From contig CM053246.1 of assembly GCA_028583405.1 (NCBI GenBank), forward strand, positions 8,693,867 through 8,757,866: a stretch of DNA of 64,000 bases, in the 5' to 3' direction. The notes beneath the pieces are model-generated. The model searched no databases and was not told where the DNA came from. It saw only the letters and a list, made by a program, of their open reading frames with translations. Origin of the DNA: Pogonophryne albipinna. Its lineage: Eukaryota > Chordata > Actinopteri > Perciformes > Artedidraconidae. This document shows, one piece after another, positions 1 to 16,464 of this stretch (the stretch's first letter is position 1; every line of letters starts with the position of its first letter). The translations under genes and the position numbers were made by a program.

Positions 1-1212
1 AAGCCTTTCACCAATTGGTTGCAACGAGGACTGTAGGGAATTCTAAGAAAGTGATACTGAAGGGTAAATTAGGAAACTTTCTTCCCTCACAGCGTTCCGA
101 ATTCCAAGCCTCTTTCTCTCTGTTCATGTCCAATGTCTTCTACGTCCAAAACCAAGCTTAACAGTAGACAATATTATCCTCCTTTCATGTCAAATCTCAT
201 TAAATTACTTATCCAGCTTCTGTGTTTCTAACCATTTGCCATATGTTTTTTAGTGCATTATCATTACCCCTCTTCATCCCTCCAAACGTTTTCCTTTCTG
301 CCAAAACACTGTGGGAGCAGACATAGAGTGGCTGTCCTTTGCTTGGAGCTTATTGATGTGTTGCTAATGAAAGGCCTATTAAAGGCGAGCATATTGATCC
401 ACTGAGGGCCTGATGACAGTATCATTGCAACAGGGACATAATTGAAAAAGACACGGGCTGCCAAGAAGCTGGAGAGCGAGGACGGAATAATCATTTCATA
501 CACCGCTCCACCATTTATCTCGCCATTTATATTTCTCAGTTAGTATCTATGTTGTATCTTTCTTCTTAATCTCGCATTGGAATGAAAATGACGGTGATTA
601 CATGTCAATTGAGTGACACTGGTTCAACATCAAACTATAAAGTCACAGTCTACAGTGACTGATGCTGACATGATGCCTGTCCATCCCATAAGGGACTGCT
701 TCTGATCCTCGAGAATTATCCAACAGATAAAATGATATGCAAGTCATGTCAGACACACTTTGTTCGGATACGACAAAAATAAGAACCTGTAAAAAGTACT
801 TTGCTCTCTTTACCTTTTAGATGAACTGTATATGTATGTCTGATCTGTATTTATAATTATAAAAAAAATATTTGTATAGCAATTAATACACAACATTTTA
901 CACAAATTGCTTCACACTCTGAAAACAATAAATACATTCATAAACATTTGTATTAAAACATCAACACTGAACAATGATGATTCTAATAATAATAATAATA
1001 ATAACAAACAAATAGCAGTGAAACATCCAGGAGCATACAGATTTAATTGTATTGATATATTCATGTTGTTGTAGTATGCACACATGGGTTGGGAAACATT
1101 ATGTAAATCTAATAAAGCTTACCTGTAGTACATACTTTGAATTTGCCTGTGTAATACAGCCTGTGACCATTATGAAGTTATTACAGCACGTCTGTCATGG
1201 GTTATCAAGCAT
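1..1212. other. Intergenic sequence, no gene seen
   Basis: AT-rich sequence with short frames only and no recognisable protein motif. A short (AAT)n run lies near 985-1003. No repeat family was recognised here. Confidence 0.5.
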
Positions 1213-1312
1213 TCAATCAATCAATCAATCAATGTTTATTTATATAGCCCAATATCACAAATGTTACATTTGTCTCAGTGGACTTCACAGTTTGTACAAA
1301 ATATCAGTATGA
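1213..1312 (-). repeat. LINE-type 3' tail, copy 1
   Basis: The segment starts with an (ATCA)n run and, read on the minus strand, is nearly identical to 4046-4143. It ends in a structure typical of fish L2/CR1-like 3' ends (a 'gggctatataaataaac' block followed by a 4-bp microsatellite). Only the 3' end is present; no coding part is attached. Confidence 0.65.
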
Positions 1313-3184
<1,872 letters not shown>

Positions 3185-3366
3185 GCATGAAAAGTGAAAC
3201 ATTTCTGCACATCAGGGGGTCTGCAGTTCAATCGCCACCTTCTGACAAGATGCCAAAGTGTCCTTGGGCAAGACAATAAAACCCCAAATTGCTCCTGTAG
3301 GCATGTCTACGGTATTGAATGTATGAAGGTTGCTTTGGATATAAGCTAAATAATATGTATTGTAAA
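3185..3366 (+). repeat. tRNA-type SINE-like repeat
   Basis: The part 3210-3235 resembles a tRNA B-box region (cagttcaatcgcc). It is followed by the 'gtccttgggcaagac' block and a tail with 'tttggatataagc', an order known from teleost V-SINE-like elements. The A-box end is degraded, so the start is approximate. Confidence 0.5.
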
Positions 3367-3659
3367 AAAAGGGCAAGGTGTAATTATGTCCAAAATCAGG
3401 AATCCTTCATTCGTCCCACAGCGGGAATTTATACAGAAAAGGAGAATAGATAAAGCAAAAATAAAATACAAGACTTACATTAAATATAGAGGCAAACACA
3501 TGTTAATACCATAAAAGTAAAATAACTGGTAAAAAGGATAGGTAGCAGTGTTATAAAGTAAGCTAACAAATTAAATGTATAAAGTAGCAGTCAGTAATAT
3601 TAGCAGTGAGAGTAAAAAGTATATATAGCACTGTTATTTTACAACCATATCAAAGACAG
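3367..3659. repeat. Fragment of an AT-rich interspersed repeat
   Basis: It begins with 'cattcgtcccacag', a block that recurs near 51930. The rest is AT-rich and non-coding. It abuts the truncated TTAA MITE that follows. Confidence 0.35.
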
Positions 3660-4041
3660 CATTTACAAACTGCCTGTGCTGCAGCACCTGTTTTCACCCT
3701 CTGTCTGAAACCAGAGCCCAGTCTTCTCTGATTTTTTATTGTGATTGGTCCACTGCTTAGAGATGTGTCAGAAATGCCCTGCCTCTTAGAATGTAACATA
3801 TTGTGTTGGAGCACTATCCAATAGAAGCGCAAGTGTTACATAGTGATGTCATGATGTTACTGAAGTAAACAAAGGAGTCCAATGGAGGCGTTTCACACGG
3901 GGGGGGGGGGGATGTGTGTGAGAGAAACTCCCATTGGAAGGAACACAGGGATTTTAGACTTTGCAGACCAATTACATACACAAAAACCTATATAACACAC
4001 TACAGGAAAGGGAACATCCCAAAAAGCATAATAGGGCCCCT
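3660..4041. mobile_element. Truncated TTAA-type MITE
   Basis: The right end (gcataatagggcccct followed by TTAA at 4042-4045) is intact. The body matches the MITE at 31273-31558 ('tgcctgtgctgcagcacct'), but the left end is lost. A G13 run lies at 3899-3911. No coding capacity; such elements rely on a transposase encoded elsewhere. Confidence 0.6.
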
Positions 4042-4045
4042 TTAA

Positions 4046-4143
4046 AATGGTCATACTGATATTCTGTACAAACTGTGAAGTCCACTGAGACAAATGTAAC
4101 ATTTGTGAAATTGGGCTATATAAATAAACATTGATTGATTGAT
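4046..4143 (+). repeat. LINE-type 3' tail, copy 2
   Basis: Nearly identical to the reverse complement of 1213-1312 and ending in the same (GATT)n tail. Only the 3' end is present. Confidence 0.65.
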
Positions 4144-4540
4144 AAAGTGGACCTATTATGCTATATTGGAAACATATATTGTAGGGCCATACCTATAGAA
4201 AACATGTCTGTGAAGTTTTTTGCTTAAAATACAGATCACCCATTGTAGCCATGCCTCATACTGCTCATACCACTCTTTTGCAGCCCTGTTATGGCGCATT
4301 TCCACTGCAGGACCTCGCACGGCTTTGTACGGTATAGTTAGGCCTTGGTAGACCAGGCTCACTTTATGCTGCGTTTCCATTACAGTTTAGGAACTGTATC
4401 TATAGTAACGCAGTGTAGGTGGAGCCGTGACGTCATCTTCAATGCGAAACACAAAACCAACATCAACCGTTAGCTGTTAGCCCTCAGAGCTCACAGCTCC
4501 TCATATCTGTTCAGAAACTAGACAAAAGTTAAACAAGTAC

Positions 4541-4777
4541 TGTAGTGACCACGATATCCATTTGTTTTTTGTCCTTTGTTTGTGGCTCACTCGTGGGGCT
4601 GACCGACGAATAGACGCTTGTAGTTTGAGGGAAAAATATAAATGTCCAGATGCGATTGAAAAGTAAGATAGTTTACTCCAAAAAAGGCGAAAATAAATAA
4701 ACGTTTTTAAACAGACTATTTGTCATATAAACTGATATTTCAATGTTAAAGGCACAATAAAGAACCAAGCTGTTATG
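4541..4777 (-). repeat. Partial 3' LTR of the BEL/Pao element
   Basis: It matches the last ~237 bp of the 5' LTR at about 96%. The match stops sharply at 4777. The expected first ~200 bp of the LTR are absent and unrelated sequence (4778-5128) follows. The AATAAA seen in the other copy is changed here. Confidence 0.8.
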
Positions 4778-5128
4778 GAGTCAGATTTGGGTCAATATTC
4801 TAGCGCGCAAAACAAGCTACTCACGAGCGGAAAATGTGCTTTTACACGCGCATGAAATGACCCTTGCGCGCAGACAGCCCTCTTGCTCGCTCGCGGGAGT
4901 GTCAGCCTCACTCGCTCGCGGAGTCTGTCTGCGTGCGCGTGAAAAGTTTCTGACACTTTGGGGCGGAGCCACTGGACTTTGATTGACAGCTACAAGGAAG
5001 CACGGAGTTGCCAGGTTTGATAAATGCCTGAACTACCAAGAGCCGAGGAGTGACAGCTGCAAGATCAGTTGGACGAGATTGAATGGTAAAGTTGTCCATA
5101 AAAAACTATTATATTCGTAAAGGTTCAA
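4778..5128. other. Unrelated segment replacing BEL integrase end and U3
   Basis: This GC-richer sequence, with several CGCG and 'gctcgctcgcgg' blocks, shows no match to the BEL pol 3' end or to the missing LTR part. The integrase-region frame breaks off at about 5128. I read this as a deletion plus filler or insertion; its origin is unknown. Confidence 0.5.
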
Positions 5129-8100
5129 AATGGCCTCTACCTCACATAAAAGGGTTTGTAGCCCTTCTTCATCCAAAGTCTGCTGCTTCAAAACAGAATA
5201 GAGAACCTGCCTCACAGACTTTATCAGACGCTCCTAAACTCCTCCATGGTGGGATGCTCCTGGGGGGTTGAAACTCCACTTTATGCCCTTTTGCAGCAGA
5301 GTTTCCTGAATTCTGTGCTGGTTCAGAATGGAGAGGGCTTGCTTTAACTCTCTCTGAGCTCCAACTAAATTGGTCCCATTGTCAGATCTTATATGTTTCA
5401 CTTGACCTCTTCTGCATATGAATCTTATCAAAGCGTCGATACATGAGTCTGTATCAAGTGAGCTGGCGACCTCAATATGCACAGCTCTGCTTGTCATGCA
5501 TGTGAACAGCACTCCGTACCTCTTTAATGTGGTACGTCCTCTTTTGACTTGAATAGGGCCAAAGTAGTCCACACCAACATTGGTAAATGGAGGCATGTCT
5601 GGCTCAAGCCTTTCCTGTGGCAAGTCAGCCATCTTCTGCTCTCCAACTTTGGCTCTTTGTCATCTGCACAAAACACAATCTCCCAATATTTTTCTTACAG
5701 CAGAGTTGGCTTTGATTATCCAATACCTCTTCCTAACTTCAGAGAGGATGTGGTTTCTTCCTCCATGTCCAGTTCTTTCATGCATGTGCCTTAATATGAG
5801 AGTTGACACATGACAGTTTTTTGGCAGTATGAGAGGGAACTTAGTTTCTTCTGGCATAGCTGCCCTCCTCAGGCGTCCTCCCACTCTTAGCACTCCATCC
5901 TTTAACACTGGATCAAGCTTGTAGAGGCGGCTTGTCCTTTTGACACCACGTTTTGTTGTTTGCAGTGCTGTAATTTCCTCTGGACAATACTGTCTTTGGG
6001 TTTGGCATATGATGGAGTTTTCTGCCTTCTCAAGATCTTCCAGAGTAATGGTCTGTCCACCCAGTGTGGCGTTCGTGTTTTCTATTTTCTGCTCAACATT
6101 GCTTTTGTTTTGAGCATCGGTGTTGGAGTCATTTAAAGTGGAAATAAGCTCTTTTCTCCTTTGAACGAGCAGTTTCAAGCCTTCTTTGAACTTCAGGATC
6201 CATGCTACTGCAACTTTCAGTTTTCTCCAGCTGGAGCAATGCATGAGTAGCTGGCCTGTAGGACTTTCTGTGACCATAACTGTGTTGACAATAGCATTTA
6301 TTTTGACCTCTAAATCATCGCAGGAGAGAGAGATGGATTCCAGGGGAAATAGCGGCCAGTCTTTTTCTGACTTCCAGAGCATTTCTGGGCCATGGATCCA
6401 TGCTCTGTTCTCCATAAATGTGTCGGCCTTTTGTCCTCTAGAGGCGACATCAGCAGGATTGATCTTTGTGTTCACATAGTGCCATTGGGTTATCTCTGTG
6501 GACTCCCTGATGATGGAGATCCTGTTTGCAACAAATGTGTGAAACCTTGTGTGTTGGTTTGCAATGTATTTGAGCACAGATTGGCTATCAGTCCAAAACA
6601 TAGAGCTTTCCAACTGTAGTTGCAACTCTGTTCTGAGTAATGTGTCCACTCTTGTAGCCAGCACTGCAGCAGCAAGCTCCATCCTGGGGATTGTGATCTT
6701 CTTGAGAGGAGCTACTCTTGCCTTTCCCATCATGAATGCCACGTGAATGTTGTTATTGTGGTTCACCAGTCTCAAGTAGCTCACTGTGCCGTACCCCTGC
6801 TCACTTGCATCCGAGAAATGGTGTAGTTGTGCTTGGATCTGTTGGCCAATGTCATTGGGCTTGATGCACCTTTTTACCTTGAAGTCAGTCATCTTCTGAA
6901 GATCTAGCTTCCATGTAACCCACTGCTTAGAAAACTTCTCAGGTATTTTCTCATCCCAACCGTAGCTAGTGCTACACAGCTCTTGTAATAGCAACTTGGC
7001 AGGCAGAGTGAAGGGTGCAAGGAACCCAAGAGGATCATAGATGGAGCTCACCATAGATAATATTCCTCTCCTTGTGTGTGGTTGTGGCTTGATGCTGACA
7101 TTGAATGTAAAATTGTCATCTTCCACACACCATTGCACTCCAAGTGCTCTCTCAGTTGGGAGTGGATCTCTTTCCAGGTTCAGCTCCTTCACTTCTTTAG
7201 CTCCGTCAACTTCGGAATTGAGGACAGCACCCTGCGACTGTTGCTTATCCATTTAGATAAGTGGAAACCTCCCCTCTGACATGCAGCTGTGAGCTCTTTG
7301 GCCAGCAGGATAGCTTCTTCCTCTGTAGCAACAGACTTTAGGCAGTCATCCACATAGATGTTTTTCAGTATTGTGTCAATCACTTCAGGTCTGAAGTACT
7401 CCCTATTATCCATTGCTGTTCTTTTTAATGCGTAGCTAGCGCAGCTGGGTGATGACACAGCGCCAAAGAGATGCACAGTCATGCGGTACTCAGAAGGGGG
7501 GAGGCTTGTGTCCCCACCAGGCCACCACAAGAATCTTAAAAAGTCTATCTTTTTCGGGCACCTTGACTTGGTGAAACATCGCTTGGATGTCCCCCATCAT
7601 TCATATTGGCTCCTGGCAGAATCTGGTTAGTACTCCTAAAAGGCTGTTAGTGAGATCAGTACCCTGCAGCAGTTCTGAGTTTAAGGATCTGACTTTGAAT
7701 GATGCTCCACAGTCAAAGACCACTCTGAGTTTTCTTTTCTTGGGGTGGTAGACTCCATGATGAGGTATATACCAGACTTTACCCTCCTTTCGCTTCAGCT
7801 GCCCCTGTGGCACTTCTTCAGCATAACCTTTGTCAATGACATCACTGAGAAATCTGGTATATTCCTCATGAAATGATGCGTTCCTACGAAGCTTTCTTTG
7901 CAGGCTGGAGAAACGTTGCTTAGCAACGTGGCGATTTTCTGGCATTGAAACATCATTCCTCCTGAAAGGTGATCTTAGACTGTAGTGTCCATCCACAATG
8001 TTTGATGAGTCTTTTGCTATTTGCATGAATCGCTTGTCCTCTGCTGACATTTCCTTTGTGTCCTGATAGGCCTTTTCACTGAAGTCTGTGTTGTATTGTG

Positions 8101-8345
8101 TGATCAGTAACTCCTCTAAATTGACCAAAGAAATTCTGTTCACGGAGGCGGTATTGCTGTCCTTTGCGATTCCTCCTCTCAACGGGCCATTGACCACCCA
8201 TCCCAGTAAAGTCCTGCATGCGTATGGGCCTTCTCCTTGGCTATTAATCATTTCTAGTGGTTCCATAACTTTGGGTGCATTGGTACCAATCAACATGCCG
8301 ATTTCTGCATCAATGGTAGGGAGTTTGATTTGACTGAGGTATGGC
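5129..8345 (-). pseudogene. BEL/Pao pol remnant (protease end, RT, RNase H, integrase)
   Basis: Going down the minus strand: the end of the aspartic protease region and start of RT (8345-7601), the RT core with the catalytic YVDD (7345-7356), RNase H with FSDAS, PRMELAAA and FWTDSQS blocks (in 7190-5660), an HHCC zinc-binding region (about 5800-5660), and an integrase core with DYFGP and SDNGTN (5632-5234). The frame is broken near 7600, 7530 and 7200 by frameshifts. Single-base stops lie at 5660-5662 (a CGA-to-TGA type change) and at 5234-5236 just before the catalytic glutamate region. Coding sequence ends abruptly near 5128, so the integrase C-terminus is missing. The enzyme would have copied the element's RNA and inserted the cDNA; this copy cannot. 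Confidence 0.88.
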
Positions 8346-8358
8346 CACTTTTATATAT

Positions 8359-9187
8359 CTATATCCTTTTGATTGGGAATGTTGTGTTTCTTATGGAGTT
8401 TTCTTGAGTTGTTGGCTCACCTTTTCCATGTGATTGTGTTGGTTTCAAAGTGGGGTTTTGTGATGCCTTTGACTTCCCTCGATCAGGATGGTGCAGTGAG
8501 TATCCATACTGGAGTCCTTCCTTTGGTTGCACACCTTGTATATCCACTCTTTTATCCTTTGTGTAATCCTCTTCCTTTGCAGAGATTACATCCTTTTGTT
8601 TTCTTTGTTCATAATATTCGTTCATTCCATCCATTGTTGGCTGTTTGTCTTGAGTTTCCAAAATGTTGAATGCAGAGATGTTAGCATCAGTAGCTTCTAA
8701 CTGGGATTGCAGCTCCAAAGTTTCCTTTCTTTTCCTTAGTTGCTCCCTTCTTCTATTTAGCTCGTGCTCCTCCTCCTCCAAAGCATGCCTGGTCCTTAAT
8801 GAAGTTAGTTTTGCCATTAGCGCAGCTTTCTCTGCTTCTGCACAGATGCGAGCAGATGAACTTGATGAACGTTCACTTCGTTGTGATCTTTTGGAGACGC
8901 ACTTTCCCAAAGAGAATCCTCCTTTCCTGTTGCACACTCAGACAGCCATCTTGTCACAAAAATAATAAACTCTTCAATGCTAGTCAATTTTGATTGAAAC
9001 CAAGCTTCATTCTCACGTTTTTCGTCTTCCTCGTTTAAAAGTATGTGATATGGGAGTCTTTAAAACTTTCCGTCAAAGCATTATATTTGACCATATTCTC
9101 CTGCACTTCATCTGCATTCATGCGGTCCTCTGTTAGCTCCTTAATAATGTTGCTTCTGCACGTAAAATGTCCCAATCTGGCTTGTCT
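8359..9187 (-). pseudogene. BEL/Pao gag remnant
   Basis: A Ser/Arg-rich stretch followed by a long charged helix (EEEEHELNRRREQLRKRKE, near 8700-8770) resembles the coiled-coil part of fish BEL gag proteins. An upstream frame at 9187-9035 carries the gag N-terminal region. The two frames are out of register and separated by stops near 8960. The gag frame resumes at 10360-10404 beyond the nested insertion. Gag would have formed the particle that packages the element RNA. Confidence 0.65.
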
Positions 9188-9195
9188 GGATAAAC

Positions 9196-10351
9196 CATGG
9201 ATGTATAATAAGAACTGGATACAGCGTGGGAGGCGGGGCCTCATTCATTCCTATGAGAGTTGCTCAATGGCGCATGATGACAAAATGGCCGAACTTTTGA
9301 GAGAGCGAAACGTCACAGATTACCCGGCATGCCTGAGAAGTACCCGTATGTGCGCTCATAGAGCATTTGCGTACATGTAACAGCACCGCGCGTTCATGAC
9401 AGCATGGTACTGGATTTATATTAACGAGGCGGCAGTTAGCAGCTAGCTAGTAAATTATGCTAAGTTACACATCAATCGTTATGTACTTTTATATTACGCT
9501 GACATCAGGATCTAGTGATATCCAAGCAACAGAGCTTCATTTAGCATGATACTTGTGTGGGTTGTACATGAAACCACTTGGTAATATATAAAAATGTATA
9601 TGTTGAAGCCTGTTATGATCAATTGTGAGTTAAAACTTTATCTAAGAAGTAAAGCTGATGATGGATTACTGTGGTGGAGTTAAAATAACAATAGCCTATT
9701 TCTTTTTGAAATGTGATGGAGTAAAAGGATAGTAACTGTGATTATTCATGTTAAGTAGCACACAAGTAACTAAAACAATTGCAAGTGCAATAAGAAACTA
9801 CAGGAACGTTAATCTACGTCGGTAATATTAACTTTATTTAATACAACATTTACGGTACACGATTTACATCATACAGCCCATGTAGTATAATATTTTACAA
9901 ATGATGAATTACAGCAAACATGTGCAATATATCCATTATTACAGCTCCGTGGGCTGGCAGTAAGGCGATATGGTCCGTTGTTATTGTGCATCCATGGGTA
10001 AAGAGAAACTCATGTAGTACTGAACACGTAACATGAACGTGCCGGGCGGCGCGGTCCTGTGGGTTAGATGCGCGTTCATAATGGCGAGGGAAATAACTCT
10101 CAGAATAACGTTATTAGCACATTTGTACAACTTGAGGAATGAATGTTTTTAATAAGGGCTATACAAACGTTCATACTGGGTAGTTTATTTAGTTTAAAAA
10201 AAATTATCCAACGAGTTACAGACCACTCTTTCCCAATGCAAGTCAATGGGAAAAAGTGTTTCCGGGCCCAGCAACCTAAAGGAAGTGTAGTACCGCCGTT
10301 TGACCACAACGAATATTCTCATCAGACTCCGGCGCACTTCCTGGGGGCTTG
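9196..10351. mobile_element. Nested element with 8-bp target duplication
   Basis: The 8-bp direct repeat ggataaac flanks the segment (9188-9195 and 10352-10359). Removing the insert puts the interrupted BEL gag frame back in register, which supports the borders. The ends begin with CA on both strands, but the terminal repeats are otherwise unlike. 8-bp duplications are known for hAT and P elements. No transposase frame was seen. Confidence 0.7.
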
Positions 10352-10840
10352 GGATAAACGCAGGCTTGAAACATCATCCCCCTCCACTTGGGTTTCAGTT
10401 TGACTCAGATTGGCCACAGCTGCTCCAATCAGTTCCTTTTCATTCATTTTGCTGATTATTTTTCACTTTTATATCAGCATTTATGAATCGGCACACTTTA
10501 GAAAGTTATTTTCAAATAGTTCAATGCCGTAGTGTGTCTGCTTGCGCCGTTCATTAATTATATTACACAGTGGATATCTAAATTAAATAATTCCGTTTCA
10601 ATGTCCAACAAAGTCACTCCAATAGTGCTTCTTAATTAAGATATATGTCTTCCTTAACGGAATAGTTCCAATCCATCCAGTTTTTTCCACAATTTGTACA
10701 CTTTTGAGACTTCTGAACTTTATTCACCCCTGTGGCGTTTCCTGGTTCGCGCAGTCTCCATTGTTCCTTTGTCTGGATGCCGCTGCTCCTTCACAAACTT
10801 TTCCTCCGGTTTTTCATCCAAAAGCAAGTTTTTAGACTGT

Positions 10841-11274
10841 TGTAGTGACCACGATATCCATTTGTTTTGTGTCCTTTGTTTGTGATTCACTCGTGGGGCT
10901 GACCGACGAATAGACGCTTGTAGTTTGAGAGAAAAAATGTAAATGTCCAGATGCGATTGAAAAGTAAGATAGTTTATTCCAAAAAAGGCAAAAATAAATA
11001 AAAGTTTTTAAACAAACTATTTGTCATATAAACTGATATTTCAATGTTAAAGGCACAATAAAGAACCAAGCTGTGACCCTCCCAACCAGCAAGGTCTAAA
11101 AACTGTTTGCTTTAGTCAGCCACACCAGCTGCAGCACCTCTCCTTTTATGCTGTAGCACCTCGACCTGCAGAGTAACGCACTCAAATTAAATAATAAATA
11201 ATATACACCACAGAATCTCAGGTTATGTACTCTAAAAAGATAAAATACTATAATCTAAGGAAATGGCTCCTACA
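10841..11274 (-). repeat. 5' LTR of the BEL/Pao element
   Basis: Read on the minus strand it starts TGTAGGAGCC and ends GGTCACTACA. It contains a TATA-like ataaaa near 11150 and an AATAAA signal near 10970, so promoter and polyadenylation functions can be placed. The terminal part 10841-11075 recurs at 4541-4777. Confidence 0.8.
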
Positions 11275-11673
11275 AGTACAAACCACAGACTGTCTGTGTC
11301 ATGGTGAATACAGTCGCTGGTTTATTTATGTCTGTATAGGCCGTTGTTGTGAATGTGGACAGTCGGAGCATATACTGCGTTAGCTTAGCCGGAAAACACG
11401 CATTTTAAAAGGTGTTTCGCCTGCCGTCTGTCTGCAGACTTGTCAAAGCATTAATTCATGGTTTTTACTAACCGATATCAGTATGTTGTTACTTCGGCAT
11501 CATTTTGAAACGTGTATTACAATTAAATCATGGTAAAATATGTTAATTTTGTTGTAGTTGCCAGGGATTCTCTCACTAGTTTAGCATACTCAGCCCGATT
11601 GTTGGCCCGGAAAGAACCTCGATTTTTGAGAGCCAGAAAACTGTGAAAAAGTACCCGCTAGCCGGTGTCAGTA

Positions 11674-13324
11674 CCATATGTGTTCGCCCTACCATATGTG
11701 TTCGGGGTCCGTCGCTTACCAATGACCAGTGGCGTTTTCTCCTGGAGGCCAAGGGAAGCCAGGCTTCCCCTGTTTTTTTGTATTGTAGTTATCATTTTAA
11801 TAAATAAATAAAAACACGTTTAGTTTCGGAAATTCTTTGTTGTGTGTTGCTGCCGGCCCGTCTCTCCCCCATTCTCATTGAGTATTTTACAAAGAGTGAA
11901 ACAGCGCCCCTCTAGATGTTATGGTGAAACAGTAGATTGCACTCTCTGTTGCGAGAGGAGGCTAGCCGAAATTGGCTTCCCTTGGTGAAAAAAAATGGAG
12001 GGATTGACCAATCAGACAAGGCTCACGTCATGCCCCTGCCAACCTGTGATTAGTCAGGGCCTCTGGCTTCCCTTGCCTCACAATCCAATCAAATCGCATC
12101 AATTTAGTGTTGCAGTGACGCGTCCAAAAACCCGGAAGTACGCTGCGCTCGGTGTCCCTCGACAAAAAAGCAATGCGATTTCTCCATAGGATTTTGGAAA
12201 ATAGCTCGAAATAAGGTCAGTGGAAAACGAACCTGTTAGATAAATGCACGTTTTCTTCAGTGTAGGGGGGGGTGTAGTAATCAGCAGCAAACCGCTTCAA
12301 CACATGTATTTCGGTTTATTCACGGCGTTCAATTTGTTATTCTACAGGCAAGCAGTGCAAGTATAGTAATACATAGATATTAATTTCATGATGATAAACA
12401 TTGTGGAACAATGATGAAAAATGTGAATGGAAGTGGCGTCGTAAAACTGACACAAAATAACAACAAACTTTTGCCGAGCCAATGGAGAGTTTCATCAGCA
12501 GCACGGGGTAAAAACCACCAATGAGCGCTCAGCTCGAGATACCAGCGAGTCGTTTCCCATCAAGTATTTAGCTTCCGCAGCCCGCGGAGAGGAACTGCGC
12601 CGCCTCGCCGCGCCTCGCTCTCAAGTCTGCGGGCGTCTTTGTCCCGCGAGATTTCAACGTCTCATGTAGGCGAGCCTCCAGAGCAAGTCGGACACAATGA
12701 CTAACCATCATGCAACGCACTAGCAAGACGGCGATCGCAATTGCGCAGGTCTGCGTTGGTCTCGCTCGTCTCAAACAAGCCTTATGACTTGTACTCTACA
12801 TAATTATGTTGTGCTCATGGTAATCTAATTCAATAAACAATAACTGCAATGAACAGATAGCATTTTCTGACTCTTAAAATGATTGGATATGGTGTAATTT
12901 GGTAAATGATTCTGTGTTGATAAATGTATATCTTTAAAAACTGCGTTGGTGTATTAGGGCGGGCCATACTATTTTCTCTTTGTAAATCGATCGAGAGGGG
13001 TGTTCAAATAACGTATGTTGGTGCGTAGAACACAAATCTATTTAGATGCTTTTATTTTGAAGTTGTTGCTATGGAAACAACATGGCGGAGAAAAAAGTAA
13101 TATCTTCTACATATAATAACGGACAAAGTAAAGAATGAAGTGTATGTTTAAATGTTAGCACCCCCCGAGGAGGCTCAAGCTCTTACGTTGAGTCTGGAAT
13201 TTCAATACATTCGGAATTTGGCCGTGTAAAATGTCCTCTTGGGTTGCCGTACATCCAATGCGTGACGTCATTGGTAAGCGTAACGGACCCCGAACACATC
13301 TGGTAGGCCGAACAAATATGGTAC
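11674..13324. mobile_element. Inverted-repeat element inside the Harbinger-like MITE
   Basis: Both ends show the same block on opposite strands (taccatatgtgttcg, then ggggtccg, then cttaccaatgac), about 55 bp in all. GTAC lies at both borders; as it is self-complementary I cannot tell repeat from target duplication. Inside is further foreign DNA: a hAT-like start cagtggcgttttctcc at 11728 and a segment (12110-12262) shared with 16940-17090. No transposase was recognised. Confidence 0.55.
12110..12262 (-). repeat. Repeat shared with 16940-17090
   Basis: The reverse complement of this segment matches 16940-17090 closely (for example 'gaacctgttagataaatgcac'-type blocks and the 'gacgcgtcc' end). 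Both lie near a 'cagtggcg' hAT-like start, so they are probably pieces of one hAT-type family. Confidence 0.55.
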
Positions 13325-13865
13325 CTACACCGGAACTACGCCTAGTGGAAACGCAACCAAAAACGGCTTAAACTGCGCTGTAGTGGAAATGCGCCATTAG
13401 AGAAACACAGATTTTGGGTCCTTAGCTTTAAAAAAAAAAGAGGAGGCGGAGCTAATGCCTGATCAGAATTCTACCGGAGATAAAGTTCAATTCTGTTGTG
13501 ATAAAACGCCATCCTGTTCTAAACCACATAAAGGATTATCTCTGAAACAGTATGGAGCTCAAATGCTTTTTCTCTTACGGGTTTATCACAAGGTGAGTTC
13601 CTTTTTTTATTTCCTGCTTTTTAAACACATGTGCTCTACAGTACAGGGTAGCTCTGAGTGTTAGCGAGGCTTGCTAATGTAAACAAAGACCATATTACGT
13701 CCAAAACAGGCATTGTTTCTGATAGGGACTTTCTGTATCCGCTCGTTGTTTTTAAAAGATTTGGGTACGGAGGAAAAGGTACGTGAGTTCCCCGACGCAC
13801 CGGGGACACACATTTATGTATAAAAGACATCAAAAAGTGCATTTTGCATGATAGGTCCCCTTTAA

Positions 13866-16464
<2,599 letters not shown>

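Larger units (their letters stand above)
4541..11274 (-). mobile_element. BEL/Pao LTR retrotransposon, degenerate
   Basis: The element is bounded by a 5-bp direct repeat agtac (4536-4540 and 11275-11279). Its outermost bases are TGTAG at the left and CTACA at the right. Order on the minus strand: full 5' LTR, leader and gag (split by a nested element), protease/reverse transcriptase, RNase H, integrase, then a partial 3' LTR. The LTR parts that can be compared (about 237 bp) differ at roughly ten positions, so the insertion is not recent. Stops and frameshifts in every domain make it inactive. I assign BEL/Pao from the RT, RNase H and integrase motifs. Confidence 0.9.
4292..13396. mobile_element. 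Harbinger-like MITE with TTA target duplication
   Basis: Terminal inverted repeats begin tggcgcatttccact on both sides, and a second block 'gcgtttcca' recurs further in on both arms. TTA flanks both ends (4289-4291 and 13397-13399), as expected of PIF/Harbinger elements. The element's own sequence is 4292-4540, 11275-11673 and 13325-13396. A BEL/Pao element and another TIR element fill the gaps. No transposase frame was seen in its own sequence. Confidence 0.7.
4146..13861. mobile_element. TTAA-type MITE split by nested insertions
   Basis: The left end reads agtggacctattatgc and the right end, on the other strand, aggggacctatcatgc. The right end is followed by TTAA (13862-13865); the left is preceded by ataa, which I read as a mutated TTAA. 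Only about 150 bp at the left and 465 bp at the right belong to this element. Everything between is the Harbinger-like MITE and its own insertions. The TTAA target points to a piggyBac- or Kolobok-type transposase. Confidence 0.7.
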
